Shown here: piece after piece, positions 44,842 through 54,731 of the stretch
How the letters are laid out: each line of letters opens with the position of its first letter
Numbering within the stretch: the first letter of the stretch is position 1
NCBI RefSeq assembly: GCF_006711645.1
Contig: NZ_CP041250.1
Span: forward strand, 1 to 64,000
Origin: Klebsiella electrica
Lineage (GTDB): Bacteria; Pseudomonadota; Gammaproteobacteria; Enterobacterales; Enterobacteriaceae
Length of the DNA stretch: 64,000 nucleotides
Reading direction: 5' to 3'
The notes under the pieces: generated by a model
What the model was told of the DNA's origin: nothing
The model's input: only the letters and a program-made list of their open reading frames with translations
The model's database searches: none
Made by a program: the position numbers and the translations under genes

Positions 44842-46266
44842 CTAGCCATTATTTTCCCCCTGCGGCGCTGCGCCCGGAGAGAACTCACGCGGATCAAGTT
44901 TGCCCAGCTTCTTCAGCATCTCGTCAGTATTGAATCCGTTCATACCGCCGCCTGACTGATGATGTGCATCAGCCTGCTGTGCCGGCTCCGCCTCCTGATT
45001 CTGAGCCTGCTGTTGCCCGTTCTTTTCCGCTTCCAGTTCTTCAATCGTTTTCAGCTGGAATCCATCCTGGAACACGACGGTCACTTCGTTGCCGGCACCA
45101 ATCGGAATGACCGGGTGATACTGCTCGGCCCTTTTGATGTAGTACTCGCTCAGCGTCTGCGCAGCTTTAGATGCACCACCGCCGACCCCCATTTTCAGAA
45201 CGTCACCGGCGCCAACAGATGCGGTTGCCCCCAGGCCAACAGCCGGCTGTGAAGCCCGTTCCATGCCCTGACCAATCCCGTCAACAAAACCGGCCCCCCA
45301 TGCCCAGCCGAGGATTTTTCCGTTACGCATCACCACCTCTCCCTTAACCCCGTTTTTCCCCATAAAGGAAACGTGGCCGTTAATGGGCTGATCGATGGTT
45401 TTATCACCTTTGATACAGCTGATATTGCGGGTACGGACGATGGCGCGTTCGCTGGAGACATCGCCCCAGGCTTCAAGGCCCACAAAACACCCTGTCAGGT
45501 CGTAGGTTTTGCTGTTTGGCATTTCCACGCGACCGGTGATACGCAACTGCATCGGTACAGTTGATTCATTCCCGGTAACAGACGCGTTGGCATCTGCCCC
45601 CTCGATAAGCATGCTTTTTGCAAAGCTCCCCGACGGAATGTACGGCAATGACTTCGTTTTTTTTCCTTTGTCGTAACTGAACGTTTTACGCTGTATCTGG
45701 TTTGGTACCGGTACAGACTGGTAGCTGACCTGCGGCGGCGGTGTCATACCATTCCCCGGATAGAATGCCGTCGGAGGCGGTACCGCGGCGCCGGTTTGCG
45801 GCGGATAACTGGCTGGCTGCGGCTCCCCTTCCGGACCGGGTGCCGGTGACGGAGGAGTCGGCGCGGGCTCGCCACCAGAGACAGCCGGTTTCACGCCCAG
45901 CGCCTTCAGCTGAGTCTGCATGGCTTCATTATCACTGCTGAGCTTGTCGATACGTATCTGGTCAGCGGTTCGCGCCTTACTCAGTAGGTCCACTTCCCCC
46001 TGCAGGGAGTCAAAACGCTTGTTGAGATCAGCGGCAGTCGCCTGCATTTCTGTTGTCGCGTGCTGCTCCACCTTACTGTTGAAGCTGCTGTCGACCACCC
46101 CGGTCATATCCGGTGCGGGTTCGCCCTGAGCCGGGGCTTCCTCATCAGAGCTCATGTTCAGATCTGACAGATACAGCCCGCCTCCGACTGCTGCCGCGCC
46201 GCCCGCCAGAATGAGTCCCAGCCAGATATATTGCTTACGTTTGATCAGCGTGTTGAAGTTGGCCAT
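44842..46266 (-). CDS. traB: TraB, inner-membrane scaffold of the transfer apparatus
   Basis: A 474-residue VirB10-like protein spanning the periplasm. One N-terminal helix (IWLGLILAGGAAAVGGGLYL, about 13-32), a coiled coil (about 60-115), a proline-rich stretch (about 130-185), then the beta-barrel domain with TIDQPINGHVSFMGKNGVKG. It overlaps the traK stop by one base. Full length. Confidence 0.93.
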   Translation of the reverse strand: MANFNTLIKRKQYIWLGLILAGGAAAVGGGLYLSDLNMSSDEEAPAQGEPAPDMTGVVDSSFNSKVEQHATTEMQATAADLNKRFDSLQGEVDLLSKARTADQIRIDKLSSDNEAMQTQLKALGVKPAVSGGEPAPTPPSPAPGPEGEPQPASYPPQTGAAVPPPTAFYPGNGMTPPPQVSYQSVPVPNQIQRKTFSYDKGKKTKSLPYIPSGSFAKSMLIEGADANASVTGNESTVPMQLRITGRVEMPNSKTYDLTGCFVGLEAWGDVSSERAIVRTRNISCIKGDKTIDQPINGHVSFMGKNGVKGEVVMRNGKILGWAWGAGFVDGIGQGMERASQPAVGLGATASVGAGDVLKMGVGGGASKAAQTLSEYYIKRAEQYHPVIPIGAGNEVTVVFQDGFQLKTIEELEAEKNGQQQAQNQEAEPAQQADAHHQSGGGMNGFNTDEMLKKLGKLDPREFSPGAAPQGENNG

Positions 46267-47006
46267 CAGCGCTTCACTCCTTCATCTGACGTCGTGACCC
46301 AGATCTGCATGCGACCACCGGCAGTCTGCAGGCCCGCCGGGGTACTGAACATGACGGCACGTGTTCCGGGCTGCCAGAAATCGCTTTCACGCACCATACG
46401 GGCCGACAGGGAGACATTGTCCAGACTGTAACGGACGACTTTCAGGTGGTGGCCGACCCAGACCCTGTCGGCAGTGGCGCGCAGACCAGCCGGCACCTGC
46501 AGCACTTCAGAAGTGACGGGGACAGACTGATACTCATCGGGTACGCTGCCCTGACGCACGGCGCGATTCAGCGAAACCAGTAACGATTCATAGGGGTTCG
46601 ACTCTTCCCAGGCTTTTGCCGGACCGGGGGTACCCGCCAGCTCGCTGACCAGCTGAATTGTCCGGCCTGAGCCCGCACGGGGCACGGCACGAATGGAGAA
46701 GTTCAGCCCGCGTTCGGTTTCCACAATGAAGGTGAATGGTTTTTTACTGACGGTCGCCAGAATGGCACCGCCGCTGTCGGTCTGCTCCTGGTTTGTCAGG
46801 CCACCGTCCAGGCTGTTTATCGCCGTGATGCGATCTCCAGGTACTGTGAACAGATTCGGGTCGGTGTTACTCACGGCAATATTTGCCTGACCACCATTGG
46901 TGAGGGGGACCACTGTCGGCGCCAGCGTACCGCTAAGGGTCGCGGACATCGCGGGGGCGACCAACAGCAGACAGCCTGAAATAAATAACGGGTTAATTTT
47001 TTTCAT
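46266..47006 (-). CDS. traK: TraK, periplasmic secretin-like core protein
   Basis: A 246-residue VirB9-like protein with a signal peptide ([22 protein letters not shown]). It bridges TraV and TraB. The conserved segment [15 protein letters not shown] and C-terminal strands fit F TraK. The start overlaps the traE stop region by 14 bases. Confidence 0.92.
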   Translation of the reverse strand: MKKINPLFISGCLLLVAPAMSATLSGTLAPTVVPLTNGGQANIAVSNTDPNLFTVPGDRITAINSLDGGLTNQEQTDSGGAILATVSKKPFTFIVETERGLNFSIRAVPRAGSGRTIQLVSELAGTPGPAKAWEESNPYESLLVSLNRAVRQGSVPDEYQSVPVTSEVLQVPAGLRATADRVWVGHHLKVVRYSLDNVSLSARMVRESDFWQPGTRAVMFSTPAGLQTAGGRMQIWVTTSDEGVKR

Positions 47007-47559
47007 TATTTATTTCTCCAAAACGCGCCAGCCAGCTGACACCATCGACACGACTGAACTGAATGACATAGCTTTTAATTTCACTGTAGGGTTTGGAATC
47101 CCCAATCCACGTTTTCAGCTCACCCCGGATATCCACGCGGTTCTCTGCCGGCCAGGCACGCATCGACGTCATATAAAAGGTGGAATTAACGTTATTGTCT
47201 TTAATGCGTTTCGCATCTTCAGCCAGCTGGACCTTGAGGCTGTTCTGCGAGGCGGGTAATACATACCGGAGAAGCTGCTGATGCTGGGCATCAACCGTTT
47301 CCGGCGTGACATTCAGACGCAGGGCAACAAAGGACAGGCCCAGCTGCTCAATATAAGAGGCGTCAGCCTGGTTCTGAGACACCGCAAAGGGTGCACGGAA
47401 TAACATCGGTGTCACCGCCACTTTCTGTTCCGTCTGCAGACGGTAATTATTTATGCCCTGGATAATATTGGTCGCAAGACTGAGGGTCAGGAGTGTCCCC
47501 AGACTGATAAATCCCACAGCGATAACGCGGGTGGTATTTTGTCTGGCACCATGTTCCAT
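46993..47559 (-). CDS. traE: TraE, inner-membrane pilus assembly protein
   Basis: A 188-residue VirB5/TraE-family protein: one N-terminal membrane helix ([21 protein letters not shown]), then a periplasmic domain with [13 protein letters not shown] and [21 protein letters not shown]. Full length; follows traL by 19 bp. Confidence 0.92.
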   Translation of the reverse strand: MEHGARQNTTRVIAVGFISLGTLLTLSLATNIIQGINNYRLQTEQKVAVTPMLFRAPFAVSQNQADASYIEQLGLSFVALRLNVTPETVDAQHQQLLRYVLPASQNSLKVQLAEDAKRIKDNNVNSTFYMTSMRAWPAENRVDIRGELKTWIGDSKPYSEIKSYVIQFSRVDGVSWLARFGEINNEKN

Positions 47560-47578
47560 ATGTTATTTCCCCGTTGAT

Positions 47579-47884
47579 TTATTTAATCCACTGCCGGAAA
47601 CAGGAGTCCGGAACATCATGAAAGAAACCTTTAAGAAGGGAGGTTGGCAGATACCAGTAAATCAGGTCGCGTAGCCAGGAACTGCCCCGCCCTTTTTTCA
47701 GTTTCTTGATACCCCAGAAAACCAGTACCGCTGAAGCTATGCCAAAAATGAACTTGCTGGTCCAGAAACCCCAGCCGAGACAAATCACGGACGGGATAAG
47801 TTCATCGAGATATAAGCCAAACCAGCGGGACTGGTTAGTCAGTGTTTCCGGGAAACGGTATCGCTTTAATTCGTCTCCCGTCAT
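47579..47884 (-). CDS. traL: TraL, small inner-membrane pilus assembly protein
   Basis: A 101-residue protein with ribosome site GGAAGC before the ATG at 47884 ([15 protein letters not shown]). Two hydrophobic segments at about 30-65. It matches F TraL in order and in sequence ([16 protein letters not shown]). It starts 13 bp after the traA stop. Confidence 0.9.
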   Translation of the reverse strand: MTGDELKRYRFPETLTNQSRWFGLYLDELIPSVICLGWGFWTSKFIFGIASAVLVFWGIKKLKKGRGSSWLRDLIYWYLPTSLLKGFFHDVPDSCFRQWIK

Positions 47885-48225
47885 CACGTGCTTCCTGTCA
47901 GTAACCGGCGACCGACATACCGATGGTGATAAAGGTGGAAATAATCGCGAAGCCAAACAGGAACTTCACGTTTTTGGTCATCATGTACATGATGCCGCCG
48001 GCGACAACTTCTGCCAGAACCACCCATTTGACGACACTGGACTGCTTACCAAACGTGCCTTTAACGGTCGCATCCCCGGACTTCATCAGGTCGGTTGCCG
48101 TGGTGCAGGGCCGACGCATGATCATTCTTTGCGCTAGTTGATCAAGTATCGATCAGTTGAGCGGCGCCAAGTACGATTTTAATTGTACCTTGCGTTGCCA
48201 AGCTGTAAATAGTCGAGATCTTCGC

Positions 48226-49303
48226 GAATTCAACTTCGAAGTGCGACACTCGCCTATGCCGCCTGACGGTACTCTTCGAATACCTTGACAGGCTGCCTGA
48301 ATCCGAGACATTTCCGAGGTCGTAGGTTGAGCCACTGCTCCGCTCTCCTGACATCCTCGTCCGTGACCTCTCTCAGGTCTGTTCCCTTTGGGATAAACTG
48401 CCTCAACAGCCCATTGCTGTTCTCGTTCAGACCGCGCTCCCACGAAGAGTAAGGGTGCGCAAAGTAAGTCTCGGCACCCAGCGCTTCCTCTATCGCCTTG
48501 TGTTCGGCAAACTCGCCGCCGTTGTCAAAGGTGATGGTATGCACCTGCTCGATGTAGGGCGTTAACATCTCGATTATCGCATCCCGCACCACCCCAGCCT
48601 GTTTGCTCGCGACCCGCTTGACCAGATAGAGCCGGCTCTTGCGCTCCACCAGGGTGACCAGTGCACCTGTGCCTTGCTTGCCCAGCACCGTGTCCGCCTC
48701 CCAATCACCGAGCCGCTCCCGGCTATCGACGATAGCCGGCCGTTCATCAATAGAGCGGGCTTCCTTGATGGGAGAACGCAGGCTGCTCGCCCCCTTGCGG
48801 TAGCGCTTGTGGCCCTGGCGCAGATGGCGGTACAACTGGCCACCCCGGGCTTTGTCGGCGGCCACATGGCGGTATATCCACTCGTGACTCACCATGAGGC
48901 CTATCTGCTTGCCCACCGCGCTTATCTGCTCCGGGCTCCACCACCAGGCGAGTGTCAGCTCGACAAACTGGATGACATCGGCAGATAGCCGAGATTTGGC
49001 CGCACTGGCCCGTCGGTGGGTGGCGTGCTGATGCGCATTGTCTGGCTGGTAGCCCTGCGGCCCGGCGTTACGACGCAGCTCCCGGTAGAGGGTGGAGCGA
49101 TGAACGCCAATGGCGCGTGCGGTGGCAAGGATGGACATCCCCTGTGCGCGAAGCACCGATAACTGGTATCGTTGCCCCTCGGTCAACTGCTGATAGCTCA
49201 TGGTGATACTGCTTTTACTTTGGCGAGCAGAAGGGTACCACCAATCAGCAGTTGGCCACCTCTCGCCATTCATCCATGAGTGTCGCACTTATTATCTGAA
49301 TTC
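48226..49303 (-). mobile_element. IS30-family element nested in the ISAs1-type element
   Basis: Imperfect inverted ends share AAGTGCGACACTC and an outer GAATTCA (48226 and 49303). The exact end bases are uncertain by a few positions because GAATTC may be partly the target. It contains one transposase gene on the minus strand and separates the left 120 bp of the ISAs1 element from the rest. Confidence 0.8.
48254..49201 (-). CDS. IS30-family transposase
   Basis: A 315-residue IS30 transposase from MSYQQLTEGQRYQ. The helix-turn-helix (ATARAIGVHRSTLYRELRRN) and DDE motifs WEADTVLGKQG, FDNGGEFAEH and ERGLNENSNGLLRQFIP are present. Complete. Confidence 0.92.
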   Translation of the reverse strand: MSYQQLTEGQRYQLSVLRAQGMSILATARAIGVHRSTLYRELRRNAGPQGYQPDNAHQHATHRRASAAKSRLSADVIQFVELTLAWWWSPEQISAVGKQIGLMVSHEWIYRHVAADKARGGQLYRHLRQGHKRYRKGASSLRSPIKEARSIDERPAIVDSRERLGDWEADTVLGKQGTGALVTLVERKSRLYLVKRVASKQAGVVRDAIIEMLTPYIEQVHTITFDNGGEFAEHKAIEEALGAETYFAHPYSSWERGLNENSNGLLRQFIPKGTDLREVTDEDVRRAEQWLNLRPRKCLGFRQPVKVFEEYRQAA

Positions 49304-49327
49304 CCGCTTAACTAACTGTTTATTTTT

Positions 49328-50455
49328 ATGGCCCAGAAGTCTTTGCTCGACTACCTTGAATCAATTCCAGACCCACGCAATCAGGCCAAGTGCTCGCATA
49401 TCTTGTCAGAGGTTGTTTTCATGGCCATCTGCGCCATGATGTGCGGTTTTGATACTTGGAGCGAGATTACCTTGTTTGCTCAAGAGCGAGAGCCATGGTT
49501 CCGGCGCTGGTTGAGCTTGCCTGGCGGCATTCCATCACACGACACATTCAACCGCATTTTTGCCACTCTGCCTCCCGCCAGTCTGAAATCCATTTTTCAA
49601 GCGTGGATCGGCGACATCATGGGCGATGATAAGCTGGTTGGCCAACTAGCGGTTGATGGTAAAGCTCTTCGTGCTACCGCTAAAGGGCGAGGTGCCAACG
49701 CTGTTCATATGGTCAATGTCTGGTCAACTGAGCTGGGGATGTGTGTTGGCCAGCAAAAAGTCGCTGACAAATCTAACGAGATCACGGCAATACCTGAGCT
49801 ACTCCAACTTCTTGAATTAAAAGGGTGTTTAGTCAGTATTGATGCGATGGGTACACAGGTAAAAATCGCCGACACCATCCTCAAAAAGTCGGGTGATTAC
49901 CTGCTTGCAGTGAAAGACAACCAACCTAGCCTCAATACTGAAGTAAAAGAACAGTTCCAAGCGTATTGGGATAAGAATGAAACCGATGTTTCGGGGCACG
50001 GCTTTACTGAACAATTTGACTCAGAACATGGGCGAAAAGAGCATCGACGTTGTTGGGTTCTGATGGTTGATGAAAGCATGCCAGTTTGCCAGCAGTGGAA
50101 AGCGAAGACGATCATAGCCGTGCAGGCTGAGCGAATTGAAAATGGCAAAGGCTATGATTTCGTGAGATTTTATATAAGTAGCCGAGCGTTGGATGCCACC
50201 TCAGCGCTGAAGGCAACCCGAGCGCACTGGTCGGTAGAAAATCTGCTGCACTGGACTTTAGATATTGCGTTCGGAGAGGATCAACTTCAGGCCAGAGCGG
50301 GCTTCGCTGGGGAAAACTTAGCGGTCATCAGGCAGTGGATACTGAACATGCTGAAGCAAAACAAATCACGTAATCTAAGCATGGCCAACAAGCGCAGGCT
50401 CTGCTGTCTGAATGAACAATATTTGTTCGAATGTATGGGGTTGTTCAAAGTATAA
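49328..50455 (+). CDS. ISAs1-family transposase
   Basis: A 375-residue transposase of the ISAs1 (H repeat-associated) family: SLLDYLESIPDPRNQAKCSH at the start, LAVDGKALRATAKG, VSIDAMGTQVKIADTI, and ARAHWSVENLLHWTLDIAFGED with the catalytic Glu. Complete despite the nearby IS30-like insertion. Confidence 0.92.
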   Translation: MAQKSLLDYLESIPDPRNQAKCSHILSEVVFMAICAMMCGFDTWSEITLFAQEREPWFRRWLSLPGGIPSHDTFNRIFATLPPASLKSIFQAWIGDIMGDDKLVGQLAVDGKALRATAKGRGANAVHMVNVWSTELGMCVGQQKVADKSNEITAIPELLQLLELKGCLVSIDAMGTQVKIADTILKKSGDYLLAVKDNQPSLNTEVKEQFQAYWDKNETDVSGHGFTEQFDSEHGRKEHRRCWVLMVDESMPVCQQWKAKTIIAVQAERIENGKGYDFVRFYISSRALDATSALKATRAHWSVENLLHWTLDIAFGEDQLQARAGFAGENLAVIRQWILNMLKQNKSRNLSMANKRRLCCLNEQYLFECMGLFKV

Positions 50456-50713
50456 ACACTGATGCGTCAGCCCTGTGCCGTGGTGGTGGCCATCGCAGCA
50501 TCCGGGAAGAACGCCGCCACAGCAGCAACCGGCAGCGCAACTTTAGCGACTTTCAGGGCTTTCTTTTTATTGAAAACGCGGGACATAAAAGAAGGTTTGG
50601 TTTTTTCAGAGACAGCAGAGCCCTGAACACTTAATACAGCATTCATATTTATTTCCTTTAAAGAGAATGTATACGTTAGTTGAAAATCACTTCTGTATTA
50701 TTTGATTAGGATA

Positions 50714-50914
50714 TTAACTTTCACCCTCCTCTCGCAGTTCAGAAAAGATATAGTTTGGAAAGCGCCTCAGATGATCTTTGAGACGCATCGCGACCTCGGT
50801 TGATTTAGTTCTGCCACTACGGTTCTTTGCGCTAACTAAAAGTGCATGAGTGTCGTCATCAAGGTAAACGGAAACAATATTCTTATTTCCAGTGCTGGTA
50901 TAACGCTTTGACAC
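50714..50914 (-). CDS. traY: TraY, relaxosome DNA-binding protein
   Basis: A 66-residue ribbon-helix-helix protein: NKNIVSVYLDDDTHALLVSA, then STEVAMRLKDHLRRFP. It binds oriT and the traY promoter and helps TraI nick DNA. First gene of the transfer operon, followed by traA. Length fits single-unit TraY proteins outside F. Confidence 0.85.
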   Translation of the reverse strand: MSKRYTSTGNKNIVSVYLDDDTHALLVSAKNRSGRTKSTEVAMRLKDHLRRFPNYIFSELREEGES

Positions 50915-50976
50915 ACTGCTTCTCCGATTAGAAACCTTATAGACAAATCATTACACAGAAAGACACAGGAAATAAA

Positions 50977-50992
50977 GGGGCTAAACAGCCCC
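50977..50992 (-). terminator. Terminator after traJ
   Basis: On the minus strand GGGGCT and AGCCCC pair around GTTT, followed by TTTATTT, 8 bp after the traJ stop. Confidence 0.65.
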
Positions 50993-50999
50993 AATCAAT

Positions 51000-51701
51000 T
51001 TAACAATTTATTAACATAACATATTCATAAACATTCTCAATAAAAAAATATATTTTCCTGCTCCTGTAGCAATCCGTTACAAATGCTCTAAAAGACGGAT
51101 AAACCTCCAATACTTTCTCTTTCGCACGATCGATCCTTTTTTTTACAATCTTCTCAGGCACAGAAATATAATTTGATATGTCCATATAGCTAAAACCAAG
51201 AACATAAAATGAAAGAGGAATGATATTCAAATCACTTATCCTTGCAATAGCCTCATCAAAATCCGGAATGTCTTTTGATTTTATGAATTTCATTTTTCGG
51301 CTGGATAATGGAACCGTTATCAGAAGATTCATTTGCCAAAAAAAATAAAAATCATCATCCAAAAGACTGATAAACTCAATTCGAATTTGAAAATTTGATT
51401 TTCCACACGAAAAAATTTTACTTAACACACAACCTTTACCTAGCGCCATGCAATCAAGTTCTAACTGGGAAAGCATCAACTCCAGTTCATGAAATGATCC
51501 TGAGAAACTACCTGCTACACCTTCTGTTTTAAAAAAGTCATACATTTGTTCAAATGATGTGTTGGAATATAGGACATCGCGTTGTTGGTTTCTTACGCAA
51601 ACAGAGACAGGTGAGGTGTTATACAACCCCTTTATGTGAAGAAGAGCATCCCTAACCGATTGACTTAAGCTGTCATCACCACTACGATCCATCGCACACA
51701 T
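51000..51701 (-). CDS. traJ: TraJ, activator of the transfer operon
   Basis: A 233-residue activator with an N-terminal PAS-like domain (SVCVRNQQRDVLYSNTSFEQ) and a C-terminal helix-turn-helix (YVLGFSYMDISNYISVPEKI). It opens the traY promoter against H-NS silencing. A strong AAGGAGG lies 5 bases before ATG 51701, and this leader is covered by the antisense FinP candidate. Confidence 0.88.
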   Translation of the reverse strand: MCAMDRSGDDSLSQSVRDALLHIKGLYNTSPVSVCVRNQQRDVLYSNTSFEQMYDFFKTEGVAGSFSGSFHELELMLSQLELDCMALGKGCVLSKIFSCGKSNFQIRIEFISLLDDDFYFFWQMNLLITVPLSSRKMKFIKSKDIPDFDEAIARISDLNIIPLSFYVLGFSYMDISNYISVPEKIVKKRIDRAKEKVLEVYPSFRAFVTDCYRSRKIYFFIENVYEYVMLINC

Positions 51702-51704
51702 AGG

Positions 51705-51775
51705 TTCCTCCTTAGAAGGGTTCTATGGATAGTTGGTGTAGAGAGGTTGCATCTCTCTACACCAATGTTTCTCAA
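51705..51775 (+). ncRNA. finP: FinP-like antisense RNA candidate
   Basis: Opposite the traJ leader lies a perfect 13-bp stem (51733-51745 with 51753-51765) around a 7-base loop GTTGCAT, followed by a T-rich stretch. A weaker hairpin covers the traJ ribosome site (AGGTTCCTCC, AGAAGG). Position and two-hairpin form match FinP, which with FinO blocks traJ translation. No finO is in the window. Ends are approximate. Confidence 0.6.
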
Positions 51776-51930
51776 ATTTTCAGTTGCTCTTGAATTATAA
51801 ATCCCATTTAACTGGATGTCATCAAAATAGATTAGATCATTCTTCTAAAGATTCTCAAAAAAGAAGTATATTTATTCAACTTATAATAAAAAACTAGACG
51901 GTCCATTATTACATTTCGCAATGCCTTACG

Positions 51931-52323
51931 CTAATCATTGTCAGTGTCATCCACTTTTGGAAAGAATTGCTCTATCACAGCATTAACGTCATCCCGGATG
52001 TTTTCTATTAACCCTGACCATTCCCATCTTGGGTTACCATGAACATGAGGACTCAAACATTCGATCCCCAGCACCTTATTCACAGTAAACTGTGTTTTAA
52101 CCATGCTTTCAAGCAGCGCTCTATTGAATGCCATCTGATTAAACCCGGATTCTTTGCGTTCCATCTGGGCTTCGTAGACACGCAAACCAAGCTCAAGCAA
52201 CATCGATGCAATACTTGAATAGCTAATATCTTTCTCTTTCGCACCTTCAGCACGACGCTGAACTGCTATCGCATTAATTTTCTCTGCAACTTTGTCATTT
52301 ACATAAACTTGGATCTTAGCCAT
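51931..52323 (-). CDS. traM: TraM, relaxosome and oriT-binding protein
   Basis: A 130-residue protein with the TraM N-terminal DNA-binding part (AKIQVYVNDKVAEKINAI) and C-terminal tetramer domain ending in acidic residues (FPKVDDTDND), which contacts TraD. GANTC-type repeats in the oriT next to it are its probable sites. Full length. Confidence 0.93.
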   Translation of the reverse strand: MAKIQVYVNDKVAEKINAIAVQRRAEGAKEKDISYSSIASMLLELGLRVYEAQMERKESGFNQMAFNRALLESMVKTQFTVNKVLGIECLSPHVHGNPRWEWSGLIENIRDDVNAVIEQFFPKVDDTDND

Positions 52324-52754
52324 AGTCCCTCACAATTATAATCTCGTATAACCCACAAAACTCTAAGTGCTAAAACTACGCATGTTGCGCGATTCACTAT
52401 TAGAGTCACTATGATAGAAATGACGATTCATTCCACGAATCACTATCCTTTTAGCCACGAATCTAATATAGATTCATGGCTCTTGTAAATAAATGTTTTA
52501 CAAAAAAATAGTCTCTAACGAATCCCATACAATTCGCCAGTGAATCTATTTAGATTCATAGGCGAATCGCTTTAACACATTAAATAAATGTACTGCACAT
52601 TATTTTTGTCATAACTCACTGTTTACAAATACCAATCTGCAAAATTTTAATTTTGCGTGGGGTGTGGTGATTTTGTGGTGAGGAGTGCATATATGTTGAG
52701 TCTCGGTCTTGGATGGGTTAAGGTTATTCCGGGATTTGGCACGGAGGGGAATTC
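52324..52754. other. oriT: F-type origin of transfer (oriT)
   Basis: Between traM and the transglycosylase gene. The inverted repeat GCAAAAT-TTTA-ATTTTGC (52639-52656) followed by GTGGGGTGTGGTG (about 52657-52669) matches the F/R1 nic region, where the relaxase cuts within GGTGTGG. Near 52381-52570 many GATTC/GAATC motifs and inverted pairs form likely TraM and IHF sites. No relaxase gene is in the window. Confidence 0.85.
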
Positions 52755-53240
52755 ATGAAGGGAGTAGCGTTTGGTATCATCCTGTCTTTAATACCATTGT
52801 CATCAATGGCAGCAGACTGCTTTGATATGGCTGGCAGGGATTACAAAATTGATCCGGATCTCCTGCGTGCTATATCATGGCAAGAATCACGATTTAAAAT
52901 TGATGCGATTGGGCGTAATCCTGTTACGGGTTATGGATCAGGCTTGATGCAAATTGACTCGCAGCATTTCAACGAACTGTCGCGATATGGAATAAAACCG
53001 GATCATCTTCTTAGCGATGCTTGTCTTAACATCTACACCGGAGCCTATTATCTGGCTCAGGCGTTTAAAAAGTGGGGCGTTTCGTGGGATGCAGTCGGGG
53101 CATACAATGCAGGCTTCAAAAAGACCCCGCGCCAGGCAGCAAGACGTTACGAGTATGCGAAGAAGATCCATTACTACTACACGGCTATCAAAGCAAGCAA
53201 ACGAACTTCTTCTAAAGATCAGAAAATCGCCATGAACTAA
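52755..53240 (+). CDS. Lytic transglycosylase (P19/orf169-like)
   Basis: A 161-residue secreted lytic transglycosylase that opens peptidoglycan for the transfer channel. Signal peptide to SMA (about residue 19), catalytic Glu in SWQESRF, GSGLMQI and VGAYNAGF motifs. It starts next to oriT, the usual place in F-like plasmids, and runs opposite to the tra operon. Complete. Confidence 0.92.
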   Translation: MKGVAFGIILSLIPLSSMAADCFDMAGRDYKIDPDLLRAISWQESRFKIDAIGRNPVTGYGSGLMQIDSQHFNELSRYGIKPDHLLSDACLNIYTGAYYLAQAFKKWGVSWDAVGAYNAGFKKTPRQAARRYEYAKKIHYYYTAIKASKRTSSKDQKIAMN

Positions 53241-53244
53241 AAAA

Positions 53245-53262
53245 CCTTCTGATATAAGAAGG
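53245..53262. terminator. Terminator between convergent genes
   Basis: CCTTCT and AGAAGG pair around GATATA between the transglycosylase gene and the minus-strand gene ending at 53273; the minus strand continues with a T run. Confidence 0.55.
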
Positions 53263-53272
53263 CTTGAATTTC

Positions 53273-53587
53273 TTAAAAATCTACGGCATCTATACCTGGA
53301 TAATAATCGGCATCACTATCAAAATGAAAAAGCAGATACCCGCCCTCCCGGTGCATTAGTATGAGATTTTTGCGTAAAAATTTTGACACCCCACCTCTTT
53401 TTAGCGCCAGAAGATGGCGTTTGAAATCATACATCCTTATAACACAACCATAAGGTGTATCATGTATCCACTCTAAGTAACTATCGCAAGTTAGATAATT
53501 GGTTGTTGATGAAAGCACCTGAAGAACTCTGATATCACCTTCTTCCATATGTGAAATACTGATACAGACAGCTTTAAATTCAAACAT
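53273..53587 (-). CDS. Leading-region protein, DUF5983-like
   Basis: About 104 residues from the ATG at 53587. The segment KAVCISISHMEEGD resembles the CIS-x-x-H start of DUF5983 proteins found in plasmid leading regions. Function unknown. It follows the DUF932 gene in the same direction. Confidence 0.5.
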   Translation of the reverse strand: MFEFKAVCISISHMEEGDIRVLQVLSSTTNYLTCDSYLEWIHDTPYGCVIRMYDFKRHLLALKRGGVSKFLRKNLILMHREGGYLLFHFDSDADYYPGIDAVDF

Positions 53588-53634
53588 AAGTATTCCCACC
53601 ATCAAAACGCCGGACAGCTGCCCGGCGCTTATAA

Positions 53635-54456
53635 TTAGCCTTTAAGAGTGCGGAATTTCTCCGCAATTAACCACAATGCCTTATTGAGTTTAACATCACC
53701 ATCGATTGCTTTTACTGGCCGGGTTGTTGTTCTTTTCCCTTTTTCAGTTCGGCCAGGCAAACCGCCTTTAATCAGATTTTCCTGGACCCTTTGATATGTA
53801 GTCCAGATGTCATCTTTTTTATCTTCATAACGGCGCGGATGAATTATCTGTTCAATACTGACCGGAGATTTATTTTCATCTTCATATCGGTAGGTTAATG
53901 CAGCTTGTCCAAACAGACGCTGTTCTTCCTTGGTTAATGTAATAGACTTCATGACATCAACGCCTTCAGTTATTTTATCGAAAATTCCCAGAACTTCGTA
54001 AGCACCTTCGATAACCCTTCCCACAATATCACCTTTATGAGGTACACGAATCTCACCAAACGACGTACCGCACACAAGGCCATTTGTGCATACAAAACGG
54101 AACATACCCGGGATCATTTGATAACTGGACGATCCATCATGCGAGTTAAGAAGAATGATTTCGGGTACTTCTGTTCCTTTATTGGCCCCTTCACGGCGAA
54201 GTCTTACCATATGCTTAGTATGCCCCCGTTTATCCTCATCCCTTACTCGTGACTGACAGGCAAAAAATGGCTGGAAACCTTCTTCACGTAATTTATCCAG
54301 CAGTGTAATGGTTGGAATATAGGTATAGCGATCACTACGTGAATTATGCTTTTCTTCTGAAAACACAGAAGGTACAACCTTGACTAATTCATCGTTAGTC
54401 AGTGGGCGTTCCTGACGAATGGAATGAGTAAGTCCAAATCGGGATGCTAAACGCAT
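53635..54456 (-). CDS. DUF932-family protein (leading region)
   Basis: A 273-residue protein from ATG 54456 with AAGGAG upstream. It matches DUF932 proteins (YubP/YfjQ-like) through MVRLRREG, IILLNSHDGSSSYQ, and the FRFVCTNGLVCG segment. Common in the leading region of F-like plasmids, early into the recipient; biochemical role not established. Confidence 0.8.
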   Translation of the reverse strand: MRLASRFGLTHSIRQERPLTNDELVKVVPSVFSEEKHNSRSDRYTYIPTITLLDKLREEGFQPFFACQSRVRDEDKRGHTKHMVRLRREGANKGTEVPEIILLNSHDGSSSYQMIPGMFRFVCTNGLVCGTSFGEIRVPHKGDIVGRVIEGAYEVLGIFDKITEGVDVMKSITLTKEEQRLFGQAALTYRYEDENKSPVSIEQIIHPRRYEDKKDDIWTTYQRVQENLIKGGLPGRTEKGKRTTTRPVKAIDGDVKLNKALWLIAEKFRTLKG

Positions 54457-54731
54457 ATTATTCTCCTTCACCTGTTTAATTTTTTAACCATCACCCGTTG
54501 AGTTGCCGGGGCCGCGGTTTTGACTTTGTGCGGGGACCTGCTGAACCTGCCCCTGGATATAACCTTCACCCGTTTGAGAGCCGTTCGCCGCAAGGGCGTA
54601 AACGAGCACAGCCCGGTGCAGATGTCCGGGGGTGAGCGGGAAATTTTTTTCGGCCTAATGAAGCGGCAGCGGAATGGCCGGGAAAAATTTATTGCGAAAG
54701 GCCCTGCCGTCCCCTGGACAGCGGCTTTGTT

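Larger units (their letters stand above)
48106..50475. mobile_element. ISAs1-family element in traA, containing an IS30-family element
   Basis: Inverted ends CAGGGCCGACGCAT at 48106 and CAGGGCTGACGCAT on the other strand, ending at 50475. The 10-bp direct repeat TGCCGTGGTG flanks it (48096-48105 and 50476-50485), right for the ISAs1 family. Without the nested IS30-like unit it is about 1.29 kb. Confidence 0.9.
47898..50646 (-). pseudogene. traA: traA propilin gene split by an ISAs1-family element
   Basis: The 5' part (50476-50646) encodes the leader MNAVLSVQGSAVSEKTK... with the cleavage-type end DAAMA; the 3' part (47898-48095) encodes TDLMKSGDATVKGTFGKQ through [14 protein letters not shown]. 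Removing the insertion and one 10-bp duplication restores a 122-residue propilin, close to the 121 residues of F TraA. As it stands the leader fragment stops soon after entering the element. No pilin can be made, so pilus formation and self-transfer should fail. Confidence 0.93.
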
